Positions 33,814 to 46,069 of a DNA stretch of 64,000 bases are shown piece after piece. The stretch covers positions 613,468,477 through 613,532,476 of the forward strand of contig NC_081408.1 of NCBI RefSeq assembly GCF_030272615.1. The letters run 5' to 3'. The notes below the pieces were generated by a model that saw only the letters and a list, made by a program, of their open reading frames with translations, did not search any database and was not told the DNA's origin. The position numbers and the translations under genes are program-made. The DNA is from Cryptomeria japonica (lineage: Eukaryota; Streptophyta; Pinopsida; Cupressales; Cupressaceae). Position 1 is the first letter of the stretch, and the number at the start of each line of letters is the position of its first letter.

Positions 33814-35333
33814 TGTTGGCATTTGGCATTATAACAGACAAGGAGAGATTGTTGGCATTTCAATAAGGATATTGAGAAGGTTGTTGATGATTATGGATAT
33901 AACTGATTAAGGATGATTTACTGTCTTAATATTATTATTTTGTCATTGATGTCAAGAAATTGATTTTCTAATTCAGTATGATGTTGTCATATCTTGAGAA
34001 GTATGATTTGATGAGTATAAAGATGTCGGTAAAAGACAAAGAAAGAATATGATGAATAAGGGGATGAATAAGGTATTCAATGGGCAACGATTACCAAGTC
34101 AGAAAATGATGAGATCGTGATGTTTAGATTGTTTTAACATCATACATATGTTGTAAATTGTAAGGTTAACACTATACTATGTTACCGAGCAAAGAACCTA
34201 GTCAGTAAACCCTAAGGTTATCGCTATCGATTAATGAAGGCAGAATGTCTACCGAGTGAAGTTTAGTATTTACCGAGTTGTTACCGAGTTGTTACTGAGT
34301 TGTAACCGAGCTGTAACAGAATGCATTAAATAATTACATGTGTCATTTAATGAAGGAAGCTGATGAGCTAGAACTGATTAAATGATTGGTATGTCATGCA
34401 TGAAGTTTGTTAAAGAATCTATGGCAAAGGAAAATCGGCATGAAGATCTACAGTGCAGATTGAACCGCATTACCCTAGCACAAGTTCCAAGAAATGTATG
34501 CAAGTTCCTAGGCGGGGTAAAACGTTTTCAGATCGAAGGATACATTAAACCTGGACAAGATTGAAGATCTGATGGCTATGATTGATCATGGGAAATGTGA
34601 TCAAAGAGATTAAGCAGTTAGCTAATTGTTTATAAATAGGGAGTTGTTGATAAACAATGGATGTGGGCAAGTGTATGCACAGGGATGCTACATAGTGATT
34701 ACCGAGCACATAAGCTTGAAGCCCTGTTTGAATAACAGAGTATAGAAGCCCAACAGATGGACAAGATTAGTTCTATGTCTAGATTGTATTGAGCAAATAA
34801 GAATCTGCTTTAGCATTTTAGATGTGAAGTTGCAGATAGATTTTTATTACTGTTATTTTGTGAAAGTGACAGAAAATCTCTTAACTGAGTGGACTTAACA
34901 GTTTTATTTGTAAAACCCTCTAGCAAGGTGACATTCTGATTGAGTTTTTGAAATCCTTTAAAAAGGTGAAGATCCTAACAGATCTGAGGGAAATCCCTTA
35001 ACCGAGTCAAATCTAGAAATGTGTTTGTAATCTTTAACAGGATTTGCTTTTAACCGAGCATACTCTAGAAGAGTATATTTCTTAGTGGGTCCGAAATCCC
35101 ATAGTGGTTTTTCCATATTTGGGTTTCCACGTTAAATCTGGTGTTATGAGGTTTATGATGTTTATATGCTTTTGAGTTTGCATGTTTAGCAGTTTTGGTT
35201 ATATCACTGAAGTATATGTTACCGAGGTTGAATCTGATGTTTTTATGGAAGATTAAGTTTGTATGATTCACCCCCCCCCCTCTCATCTTATTAGCTTGGC
35301 ATGTGTACTTATCTTTAAGTATCAGAACTATCA
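33814..35333 (+). repeat. 5' LTR of the copia at 34-41 kb
   Basis: 1,520 bases, TG...CA ends, ending CAGAACTATCA just before the primer site. Confidence 0.92.
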
Positions 35334-35334
35334 A

Positions 35335-35346
35335 TTGGTATCAGAG
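35335..35346 (+). promoter_or_regulatory. Primer binding site (tRNA-iMet type)
   Basis: TTGGTATCAGAG, one base after the LTR. Confidence 0.87.
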
Positions 35347-35398
35347 ATTTGGACTCCGGAAGGAAAAGTTTAAAGGTACTTGAGGAAAAGATCCAAAG

Positions 35399-38041
35399 AT
35401 GTATAAGAGGGATGCACCGAAGCTGAACAAGTCAAGTTTCTCTACATGGCAGGAAAGGATGAAGCTGCACCTATCAGGAGTTGGAGAATATGTTATATAT
35501 TATCTGGAGAATGATTTCATCACACCAAGCACCTATCCATTGACAATGGAAGAAATAAAGGCAAAGCAAGAACATATCCAAGCAATGATTGAAATAACAT
35601 CTGCATTGACCAACTCAGAGTTTAATGATCTAGAAGGCTGCAATGATGCAAAGGCAATGTGGGACAAGCTCATATCTGTATATGGCAGTGATGAACATGT
35701 TCAAAGAGCAAAAGTGGATAGTCTAAGGGGACAACTTGAATCTATGAGGATGAATGAAGGTGAGAACATAACCCAATACAGTACAAGACTAAAGGAGATT
35801 GTCAATAAAATCAAAGGAGCAAGTGGAACTATTGAAGAAAAGGATATAACAAGTAAGTTGTTAAGAACCCTTCTACTGGCTTATGCAATCCGAGTCTCTG
35901 CAATCAATGAATTGAGGTCTATACCTAATATGCCAGTTTCTTTAGATGCTACTATTGGTAATCTACATGCATTTGAGTTAAGTAACCTTGATAACAATGG
36001 ATCATCGGTAAATAAAGTTGAATCTGCATTTAGTTCTTTTCATATTGGTGAATCTGATGATTACAATGATAGAATGAGTAAGTACACTAAAGCGGATCAC
36101 AGTGGAGCAAGTGAAAGATTTCGCAAGAACATGGAGGAAGTACACAAACTGTATGAGGAAATCAGAAAGAAAGAAGAGTTTGAAGCAATATTAGCCAAAA
36201 GGTTACCGAGAGGCAAAGGTAAGTATAAAGGAAAACTACCTTTTAAATGTTTCAATTGTGATAAAATAGGACATATGGCTTCTAACTGTCCTGAAAAAGA
36301 CTCTACTGAAAAGAGAGATTACCGAGATGATAGACAGAAAGATAATCATTACAGAGGACACCAAGACTTCAGAAGAAGAGATAGAAAGACATGCTTAATA
36401 GCCGATGAGGAATCCAATGATGATAAATCAGATGAAACTGATACAGAGGAAGTATTCTATGTGGCTATCAAAGATAGATCAGATGAAGAAAGGTATGAAG
36501 AAAAAGCCCTAATATCTCACATAAATACTAATGATTCTTGGATCATAGATAGTGGATGCTCACATCATATGACAGGAGATAAACACAAGTTTGTTATGTT
36601 TGAAGACTATGATGGAGGCTATGTAAGATTTGGTAATGATGCACCATGTCCAGTAAGACGTAAAGGATCTATAACACTTCTTGACAATGCAAGATGCAAA
36701 GATGTTTATTGGGTTCAAGGTTTGAAATACAATTTGTTGAGTGTAGCACAGCTAAACAATACATGATACTGAATAGAATTTCAGAAAGGAATTGTCAAAG
36801 TTCATGACAAGCATGGAAAGTTAGCTACTACCGGGACACAAACAAAAGGTAACACATTTCACCTTGACTCAACTCGGAATAAATGTTTGTATGCAAAGAT
36901 AGATGATACCTGGTTATGGCATAAAAGGTTTTGTCATGTAAATTTTGATAATCTGATCAAAATAAGTAATAAGCACCGTCTAGGAGGTCTACCGAGTCTT
37001 GAAAAACCAGAGAATGTTATGTGTCAAGAATGCCAGATGGGTAAGATGACAAGATCAAGCTTTACAAGTAAGTCTTACACTTCTAAGGGAATTTTAGATC
37101 TTGTGCACACTGATCTTTGTGGTCCTATGAAAGTTCAAAGTTATTATGGTGATAAATATTTCATATTATTTGTGGATGATTATTCAAGGATGATGTTGGT
37201 AATGTTTTTAAAAGAAAAATCAGAAGCTTTTCAAAAGTTTAAATGGTAAAAGGCAAGAATTGAAAATGAAATAGGAAGAGAACTGAAATGTCTTAGATCA
37301 AATAGAGGAGGAGAGTTCACATATGATGAGTTCAATTTATTCTGCAATGATCATGGTATAAAAAGACAGGTCTCTGCACCGAGAACTCCACAGCAAAATG
37401 GAATAGCTGAGAGAAGAAACAGATCTATTGTGGATTGTGCTAGAACCCTGATGATTGAAAAGAAAGAGCCACAAACATTTTGGAGAGAAGTAATAAGCAC
37501 ATCAGTTTACACCCTCAACCGAGTACAACTGAAGAAAGGTACTTTGAAGACACCATATGAAATTTGGTATGACAAGAAACCTAATGTAAGTTATTTTAAA
37601 ATCTTTGGAAGTAGATGCTATGTACACAAAGATGATAGAAATGGCAAGTTTGATCAGAAAAGTGAAGAAGGAACATTTCTAGGTTATTCTTCTAGAAGCA
37701 AAGCATTTAAATGTCTGATCAAATCATCTAACAAAATAGTAGAAAGTGCAAATGTGAAAATTGATGAATTTGCAGAAAGAAATGATGAAGGAAATTCCAA
37801 AGAACCAGAAGATTATGATGAATTTGTCTATGTTCAACCGATAAGTTTTACCGAGAAAACTGTTGAAGAAAATGAAGAGAATATCCAGTTACCGAGTGAT
37901 GAAGAAGATCATACAGAGCCTACCGAGCCTGTATTAGCCAAGTATGTCAGAAGACATCATGCACCAAGTCAGATTATAGGAGATAAGGATGATCCAATGA
38001 TGACAAGGAACAAACTGAGACAGAACACGTCTGATATCTGA
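35399..38041 (+). pseudogene. Copia Gag, protease and integrase, with stops
   Basis: The frame from ATG 35399 encodes a UBN2-type Gag, knuckle CFNCDKIGHMASNC (about residue 284), and protease motif SWIIDSGCSHH (Asp at about residue 384). TGA at 36764-36766 and 36770-36772 follow, both readable as former TGG. The same frame continues with the integrase HHCC region (WHKRFCHVNF, MCQECQ), HTDLCGP, and QQNGIAERRNR. It is broken by TAA at 37247-37249. The second catalytic Asp is lost: RSNRGGEF stands where RSDNGGEF is expected. A one-base frameshift near 38030 separates it from the RT part. Confidence 0.92.
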
Positions 38042-38057
38042 ATTTGAACCTAGAATA

Positions 38058-39581
38058 GTGAAAGAGGCATTCAACAGTGAAGATTGGATAAATGCTATGA
38101 CAGAAGAGATTAATCAGATCAAGAAGAATGACACATGGACACTGGTCCCAAGACCAAAGGACAAAAATGTAAACGGTACAAAGTGGATTTTCAGAAACAA
38201 GATGAATGAAAAAGGAGAGGTCATTCGAAATAAAGCAAGACTAGTATGCAAAGGTTATGCTCAAGAACAAGGAATTGATTATGGTGAAACTTTTGCACCT
38301 GTAGCAAGACTTCAAGGAGTAAGAACATTGTTGGCATATGGTGCTTTCAAAAACTTCAAGGTATATCAAATGGATGTCAAATCTGCATTTCTGAATGGAA
38401 TATTAGAAGAAGAAGTTTTTATTGAACAACCTGAAGGATTTGTTGAAGACAAGAATAAAGATCAGGTATGTAAATTGAACAAAGCATTATATGGTTTGAA
38501 ACAAGCACCTAGAGCATGGTATGAAAGATTGCACTCTTATTTGATTAAGATTGGTTTTATAAGGACAAGTGAGAATAGCAATATTTACATGAAGAATGAT
38601 GAAAATGGAATACTGATCTCAGCCATATTTGTTGATGATATTATATTTTGTGGAAATGACTCTTTATGCAAGAACTTTGGAAATGAAATGAGCAAAGAAT
38701 TTGAGATGTCATTAATCGGTGAGATAAAGTATTTTATAGGTTTACAGATACTGCAAATGAAAAATGAGATTTTCATTACTCAATCCAAGTACATAAAGGA
38801 AATCTTGAAGAAAATTGGAATGGAGGATTCAAAACCAGTAAGTACTCCTATGACTACCAACTATAAATTATCAAAGAATGATGAATCTACATCTGTTGAT
38901 GAGACACTTTACCGATCCATGATTGGAAAGTTGCAATATGTTGTTCACAGTAGGCCAGACATAGCACATGCAGTAGGTATAGTTGCAAGATTCTCTGCAG
39001 ATCCTAAGGAAACACACATGACAGCAATCAAGAGAATTTTTAGATACTTGAAAGGCACTAAGGATTATGGTTTAGTATATCAGAAAAGAAATGATTTTGA
39101 TTTAAAAGTTTATACTGATGTTGATTGGGCAGGCAACATTGATGACAGAAAAAGCACAAGTGGAGGAGCTTTCTTTTTAGGAGAAAGACTAGTGAGTTGG
39201 CTTAGCAAGAAACAAGGATGTGTTTCACAGTCAACAGCAGAAGCTAAATACGTTGCTGCAGTATTGAATTGTACCAACATAGCATGGATCAAACAACTAT
39301 TGGAAGGTATAAATGAGAAAGTTACCGAGCCAGTAACTATATTCAGTGACAATACTAGTGCCATTAACATTTCAAAGAATCCTATTATGCACTCTAAGAC
39401 AAAGCACATCTCTATCAAATATCATTATCTTAGAGAAGAAGCTCAAGAGAAGAAAGTGGTGTTGGAGTATGTTAGCACAAAGGAACAAATAGCAGATATC
39501 TTCACCAAGCCACAACCAAGGGACACTTTTGAATATCTCAGAGCTAAGTTAGGGGTCCCACCCCTATCTTCTACTCACTGA
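38058..39581 (+). pseudogene. Copia reverse transcriptase and RNase H, open but detached
   Basis: Open for 507 codons: RT (RLVCKGYAQEQGIDYGETFA, QMDVKSAFLNG, active site FVDD at residues 191-194) and RNase H (KVYTDVDWAGN, STAEAKYVAAV, SDNTSAI). It belongs to the same polyprotein as the preceding frame, from which a single-base shift separates it. The reading begins within the linker, so the first Met is not a real start. Confidence 0.92.
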
Positions 39582-39982
39582 CTGAGTTCGGTGAAAGCAT
39601 CAATTCGATGACTCTACAGAATATCTTTTTAGGAGTTGATGCTGATTTACACACTTTAGGAGGTTTTCTAAAGGTGTACAAGAAATAATACAGGGAACAG
39701 GAATTGAAGACATAAATGCTCTGACCGAGACTAAGTTGACACACAACAGCAGGAAATCACTTCATACAAGAAGAAATTATGTTTTAGTTCTTTACTTTTT
39801 GGCATTGTTGTCAAAGGGGGAGAAGACAGTAGAAAAAGGGAGAAGACAGAAGAGAAGAGGAGAAGACTAATGTATGGGGAAGAATTCTGATGATAGGAAG
39901 AGAGCATTTCAGAATCTCACAAACAACTCACAGCAATCTGAATCTTTTTAAGGTCAAATCAATTGGTTTTGCCATCAATGGC

Positions 39983-39994
39983 AAAGGGGGAGAT
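39983..39994 (+). promoter_or_regulatory. Polypurine tract
   Basis: AAAGGGGGAGAT directly before the 3' LTR. Confidence 0.85.
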
Positions 39995-41525
39995 TGTTAG
40001 CATTTGACATTATAACAAACAAGGAGAGATTGTTGGCATTTCAATAAGGATATTGAGAAGGTTGTTGATGATTATGGATATAACTGATTAAGGATGATTT
40101 ATTGTCTTAATATTATTATTTTGTCATTGATGTCAAGAAATTGATTTTCTAATTCAGTATGATGTTGCCATATCTTGAGAAGTATGATTTGATGAGTATA
40201 AAGATGTCGGTAAAAGACACAAAAAGAATATGATGAATAAGGGGATGAATAAGGTATTCAATGGGCAACTATTACCGAGTCAGAAAATGATGAGATCATG
40301 ATGTTTATATTGTTTTAACATCATACATATGTTGTAAATTGTAAGGTTAATACTATACTATGTTACCGAGCAAAGAACCTAGTCGGTAAACCCTAAGGTT
40401 ATCGCTATCGGTTAATGAAGGCGGAATGTCTACCGAGTGAAGTTTAGTATTTACCAATTTGTTACCGAGTTGTTACCGAGTTGTAACCAAGCTATAACAG
40501 AATGCATTAAATTATTACATGCATCATTTAATGAAGGAAGCTGATGAGATGGAACTGATTAAATGATTGGTATGTCGTGCATGAAGTTTGTTAAAGAATC
40601 TATGGTAAAGGAAAATCGGCATGAAGATCTACAACACAAATTGAACCGCATTACCCTAGCACAAGTTCCAAGAAATGTATGCAAGTTCCTAAGCAGGGTA
40701 AAACATTTTCAGATCGAAGGATACATTGAACCTGGACAAGATTGAAGATCTGATGGCTATGATTGATCATGGGAAATGTGATCAAAGAGATTAAGCGGTT
40801 AGCTAATTGTTTATAAATAGGGAGTTGTTGATGAACAATGGATGCAGGCAAATGTATACACAGGGATGCTACATAGTGATTACCGAGCACAAAAGCTTGA
40901 AGACCTGTTTGAATAATAGAGTATAGAAGCCCAGCAGATGGACAAGATTAGTTCTATGTCTAGATTGTATTGATCAAATAAGAATCTACTTTAGCATTTT
41001 AGATGTGAAGTTGCAGATAGATTTTTATTATTGTTATTTTGTGAAAGTGACAGAAAATCTCTTAACCAAGTGGACTTAACAGTCTTATTTGTAAAACCCT
41101 CTAGCAAGGTGACATTCTGATTGAGTATTTGAAATCCTTTAACAAGGTCACTTCTAACAAGGTGAAGATCCTAACAGATCTTAGGGAAATCCCTTAACCA
41201 GGTCACATCTAGCAATGTGTTTGTAATCTTTAACAGGATTTGCTTTTAACCGAGCATACTCTAGAAGAGTATATTTCTTAGTGGGTCTGAAATCCCACAG
41301 TGGTTTTTCCCTATTTGGGTCTCCACGTTAAATCTGGTGTTATGAGGTTTATGATGTTTATATGCTTTTGAGTTTGCATGTTTAGCAGTTTTGGTTATAT
41401 CACTAAAGTATATGTTACCAAGGTTGAATCTGATGTTTTTATGGAAGATTAAGTTTGTATGATTCACCCCCCCCCTCTCATCTTATTAGCTTGGCATCTG
41501 TACTTATCTTTAAGTATCAGAACTA

Positions 41526-41528
<3 letters not shown>
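39995..41528 (+). repeat. 3' LTR of the copia at 34-41 kb
   Basis: 1,534 bases. It carries an extra stretch (CACTTCTAACAAGGT) relative to the 5' LTR and several G-to-A type differences at its start (TTAGCATTTGACATT against TTGGCATTTGGCATT). Confidence 0.92.
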
Positions 41529-41613
<85 letters not shown>

Positions 41614-41664
41614 TCCCTTCCCACCCCCTCTCTCCCTCTCCCTTCCCACCCCCCTCCCCCCCCC

Positions 41665-41745
<81 letters not shown>

Positions 41746-41950
41746 TCCCTCCCCTCTTCTCTCCCTCTCTCCCTCCCTCTACCTCTCCCTTCCCCCCATG
41801 TTCTCTCCCTCTCTCCCTCTTTCTCCCTCTCTCTCCCTCTCCCCTCTCCTCTCCCTCTCTCCCTCTCTCTCCCTCTCCCCTCTCCTCTCCCTCTCTCTCC
41901 CTTCCCCCCCTCTTCTCTCCCTCTCTCCCTCTCCCTTCCTCCATACCCCT
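41529..41950. repeat. Polypyrimidine (CT)n tract, right part
   Basis: Continues the tract interrupted at 33813. The interruption CTCTCCCTTCCCCCCATGTT near 41790 matches that near 33250, showing higher-order repetition. Confidence 0.95.
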
Positions 41951-41963
41951 TCCATAACTTTTT

Positions 41964-42136
41964 TAAGGCTTAGTAGCGCATACGCGATACTTATTACTCA
42001 TAAGCGGTACTATTCCCATTATTCGATACCCTAGGATAACATTTTTAGGCTTAGTAGCATGTACGTGCTACTTATCAGCTGGGAATACCGTTGGTCTTGC
42101 CAACATTTTATGGCCTAGCAGCACATACACAGTTTA
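41964..42136. repeat. Further GCGCATACGC-type motifs before the transposase gene
   Basis: Three or four copies, for example AGTAGCGCATACGCGATAC, AGTAGCATGTACGTGCTAC and AGCAGCACATACACAG, each preceded by GGCTTA or GGCCTA. They match the subterminal blocks. Confidence 0.75.
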
Positions 42137-42159
42137 GAGACATAGTTTTAGTTGCCCAA

Positions 42160-42204
42160 GAGCCTCAACGGCCTCAAAAGAAGTTTTTGAGGTCGTTGAA
42201 GGCC
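42160..42204. repeat. Hairpin upstream of the transposase gene
   Basis: GCCTCAACGGCCTCAAAA is followed after GAAG by an imperfect reverse complement, TTTTTGAGGTCGTTGAAGGC, giving a stem of about 19 bp. A GTAAGT donor-like site lies near 42250, so this may be in a 5' untranslated exon. Confidence 0.6.
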
Positions 42205-42496
42205 CCACTTGAACTGTGTCTGCACTTCTATCACTGTTGTATACATAAAAGTAAGTGAATTTTTTGTTTTTTGCATGATTTCAAATGATTGAATTGTTGT
42301 TTTTATTAATTTTTTGTTTTTGCATGGTTTCAAATGATTAAATTGTGATTGTTTAATAGTTTGATTCCAAAAAATAGTGATAAGATGCATACTTATGGTT
42401 ATTTATTTATTTTTTAACTTTTCTTTACATATATATGTAATATGATTCTAATTAGGTCAACCGATCTCAACCAGGGGAAAGAACAAGCGGGGAACG

Positions 42497-45433
42497 ATGG
42501 AACAATGAGAGGCTCAAAAGGAAAGACAAAGGCAGCGTATGAAGAAATTGCGTGACATAAGAACAATCGGAGAAGAAGGTATGTCAACCTCAACATCTCA
42601 ATTCGATTTACCAAATGAATATAATGCAACTAAAGACGAAACATTTAATAATTTACCATTTGAACCTAATGCAATTGAAGAAGAAACATTTGATAATTTA
42701 CCGTTTGAACCTAATGCAATTGAAGAAGATACCGCATTGAATAATCAATTAAATGATGAACATATTACACCTTCTCTACTTGATGAATTGAATGTACATA
42801 ATGCACCGATGTTAACACCTCCTAGAATCATTCGTAGGAAACCAAAGTATCTAATTGACATTGATGAGAATATATTGAAGTCAATGCCCAATAAAATGAA
42901 TGAACGAACTTGTAGGAGAATGGTTAAAAGAATATGGAAAAACTATTTTAAAAACTTAAATCAAACCGCAAGATGTCAATTAATTGTTCAAATGATTAAA
43001 AATTTGAATTTTAGAGAGACAATGAAAATTCTAGGCCTAAGATCGTCTGAAAGTAATAGTGAAAGAACTATTTTCATAAATCTATTTGATGCATATCAAT
43101 CTATTGGTTCAAAATCACATAGTAAATATTCTAATGCTACTCGACGTGTCATTACATCAACCATAATGAGCAAGAAAATAAAAAAAGATCGTCTGATAAG
43201 CAAAACAAGTAAGTCATTGAACGTTAGCAGAACAACATTAAGTAAAACATTAAAGAGGAGAGAACAAATAGAGGAACCTAACAATAATTCTCTTTGGGCA
43301 TTCTCAAGTAGACCACCACGCAAAGACAAGGTTGTTGTAGATGCACTAAAAACATTAATTGAAAATTTTTGGCATGACAACACAAGAGTATCGCCCAACC
43401 AAAGAGATGTTGTTAGAAGGCGAATTGGGTCTAAAAATTGTGAGCCACATGCGAAACACTATTTGGATATGACTCAAACTAAATTTTATGAAAGATTCCT
43501 TCAAAAGTTTCCTCAAATAAAAATTTCTCAAAGATTTTTTGAAATGGCAAAACCTTTTTATATTAAGATTAAACATGTACGCACCACATGTTGTTGTAGG
43601 ATGCATATTGAATTTTCCATGCATTATGAAATTTTTCATCATATTTGTTCTACTTTGCACACTAACGATGTTTTGCAGGAATGTAATATACAAGCACCTC
43701 CTAAGTCGGCAAGAGAATTTATTTCAAGTGTGTTATGTAATAGACATGATGGTTGCATTTATTATAAGATGCCTTGTTTGGAAGGTTCTTGTGCTATATG
43801 TGGTGGTTTGCAATGTTTACCAAGATGCATACATTTGGAGAGCACACATGAAATTGGTACGAAACTAGTTTCTTTTGGAAAATACAAGACAGTCACATAT
43901 GGAGTTAAAGATGGAAAAGATTTGAAGAGATGTGAGCTAGTGAAAAATGATATATGTGTAGCTCAATTTATGAAAATGTTTCAAGAGAAACTAGTTTATG
44001 AGTACATAATGCATACACATAGAGCTCGATGGTTAGATGAGCAATTCAAGTTGTGTAAGGACACATTTCCTCTTGGCACCATTGTCTCTATCATTGATTT
44101 TGCTGAAAATTATACACTACAACCTCAAAATGAAGTGCAATCCATGTATTATCACTCTACACAAGTTTCTATTTTTGTACACATAGCATTCATGCATGCA
44201 GATGATAGCACAGAGGAGGATAGAAAGGTTGTTAGAGAGTATCACTTCTACATAAGTGATGATCATACTCATTCATCGGAGTTTGTACAAGGATGCTTTA
44301 AATTTTTCTATGATAGTTTAAGGGAAAGGAACATACGATACAACTGACACTTAATATGGTCAGATAATTGCCGCACAATTCAAGAATGCAAAGATGTTTT
44401 ATTGGCTGACAAGGATGCATGTGACAAGTGGTGTACAAAATTTTTGGAATTTCACTAAGGCTGGACATGGTAAGGGAGAGCATGATGGTGCAAGAGCATG
44501 TGTGAAAAGAGCCCTAGCTAGGGAATAATTGAAGTACGAAGGTGGTGTTGAGTTGGTAGATGCAGAAACAATTGCGCGATGGTGTAAGTCTACGTTGGGT
44601 CCAGGTAATCCAGGTATGTCATTGGTTCGTAGATATTTTTGGTTGATTACTGAATCTAACATTGAAAACTATCTAGATTGTTGTACAGTTGCAGGATCGA
44701 GTGACATGCACTCATTTATGAGTTCAAATTCAAGTTCACTGGTAATTTATACGAGACAGGTGGTATGTTTTTGCTCTTCATGCATGTATTGTTTGTGGGA
44801 AGAATGTGAATCAGAAGAGTGGGCTGACAAATGGTCTTGTAGACTGTTGGTTCCCATTGATTCATATCAAATTCCCAAAGCACTACAATTGAGCCAGATG
44901 GAGACATCAGTGGATTTTGACCATGTATCTGACCTATTGGATTCAGGTGATTTTTTGAGTTAATTTTTTTGCTAGTATTCTTTTTGGTTCATTTTGTTGT
45001 ACATCATACTTTATTTTTGGTATTAATTAACACTTTATAAAATGCAGGTCATGTGTATGTAGTTGTTGCAAAAGAGAACAATGAAGAAGGAACAGATTAC
45101 TATTTGTGTCGTTGTGTTGAGCCTAAAAGAAAATTGACAACCACAATCATTGACGGAGAGGGTATTGAGTACCCAATAGGGTCTGTTGTTGTGACAGAAA
45201 CATGGCTTCAAAGATACCCTACCAAGAATTCTGATGTTTGGTTGTTCGAGGACTTTGAAACACACAGACATATTCTTCATTTCTCTAACCTTATTGTTGC
45301 AACAAATATTCATTTGATGAAGTATCGTGGTAGACCTCATAACAAGATTTTATGGAAAGTTCATGAATCTAACCATGAGGCAATACTTGACATAATATGG
45401 GTTAGAGCCGATCCTGAAGGCTCACTTGATTGA
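42497..45433 (+). pseudogene. DDE/D transposase-like protein, two exons, disabled
   Basis: Reading starts at ATG 42497 and runs in one frame to 44371, then one base off to 44946. An intron at 44947-45047 (GT-AG, phase-consistent) leads to the last exon ending at 45433. The N-terminal third has a Leu-rich helical region and helix-turn-helix-like SLNVSRTTLSKTLKRR. Next come Cys/His clusters (RTTCCCRMHIEF, CLEGSCAICGGLQCLPRC). The acidic core follows: IIDFAENYT (Asp near 44096), WSDNC (Asp 44363) with AQFKN after the frameshift, and HGKGEHDGA (Glu 44478, Asp 44484). The same arrangement occurs in uncharacterised transposase-like proteins of animals and lower plants. Lesions: TGA 42506-42508, TGA 44345-44347, an extra base at about 44372, TAA 44526-44528. 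All three stops are one C-to-T step from CGA or CAA. Confidence 0.8.
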
Positions 45434-45539
45434 TTCTACGGTTCAGAGTAGAATGATTTTGAGAATTTTATATAAATCATCGACAAATTGTTCTATATTC
45501 ATTTTTTGTATATATAAATGCCCATGAGCTAATTTTTAC

Positions 45540-45830
45540 ATGTTTAGGGGCATAATTTTGTATATTTAAGTGGCAATGAGCTGATTTGTACATATGTACA
45601 TGCCAAATTTTGTATATTAAAATGGTGATGAGCTGAATCGCACATATTGTAATGCCAAATTTTGTATAAAAGCCCATGAGATGATTTGTATATTAAAATG
45701 GCGATAAGCTGAATCGAATATATTGTAATGCCAAATTTTGTATAAAAGCCCATGAGATTATTTGTAAGACAATTTTTTGTATAATCAAATAGCCAAGAGC
45801 TGATTTGACCATATTTAGAGGCAAATTTTT
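45540..45830. repeat. Degenerate tandem repeat after the transposase gene
   Basis: Units containing CATGAGCTGATTTGTA, AATGCCAAATTTTGTATA and TTAAAATGGCGATAAGCTGA recur. The best pair starts at 45615 and 45692, a 77-bp period. Confidence 0.75.
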
Positions 45831-46069
45831 GAATAATATGTGACAATGTTTTGTGACTATTTTGTGTGTCAATGTTTTGTGACTATGTTTTGAGTACATG
45901 TGATGTGTCCCTGGTCAATCATGAGCATTCTTGATTCTTGTATAATCATGGATAATTATTTGAGTCATTATCGGGTCATAGGGGTGATAGATTGAGACTA
46001 GATACAATTTGAGCAAAAATTGTCATTATTGTCAAAAAAATTGTCAAAAAGGTTGTCAAGCAACTTCTA

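Larger units (their letters stand above)
33814..41528 (+). mobile_element. Complete Ty1/copia retrotransposon inserted in the CT tract
   Basis: LTRs 33814-35333 and 39995-41528 (TGTTGGC/TGTTAGC ... CTATCA), a tRNA-iMet-type primer site at 35335, a gag-pol frame, and polypurine tract AAAGGGGGAGAT at 39983-39994. The flanks CTCTT and CTCTC fit a 5-bp duplication inside a dinucleotide repeat. The two LTRs are alike but differ by many G/A and C/T substitutions and a short indel near 41140, so the insertion is not recent. The pol is disabled. Confidence 0.92.

Noticed and set aside
33182-33910. Long Ser/Leu and Arg/Glu frames on both strands
   Set aside because: Pure translation of (CT)n repeats; all frames are open because the dinucleotide contains no stop.
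41455-42034. Ser/Pro/Leu frames and their antisense
   Set aside because: Same CT-repeat artefact as at 33 kb.
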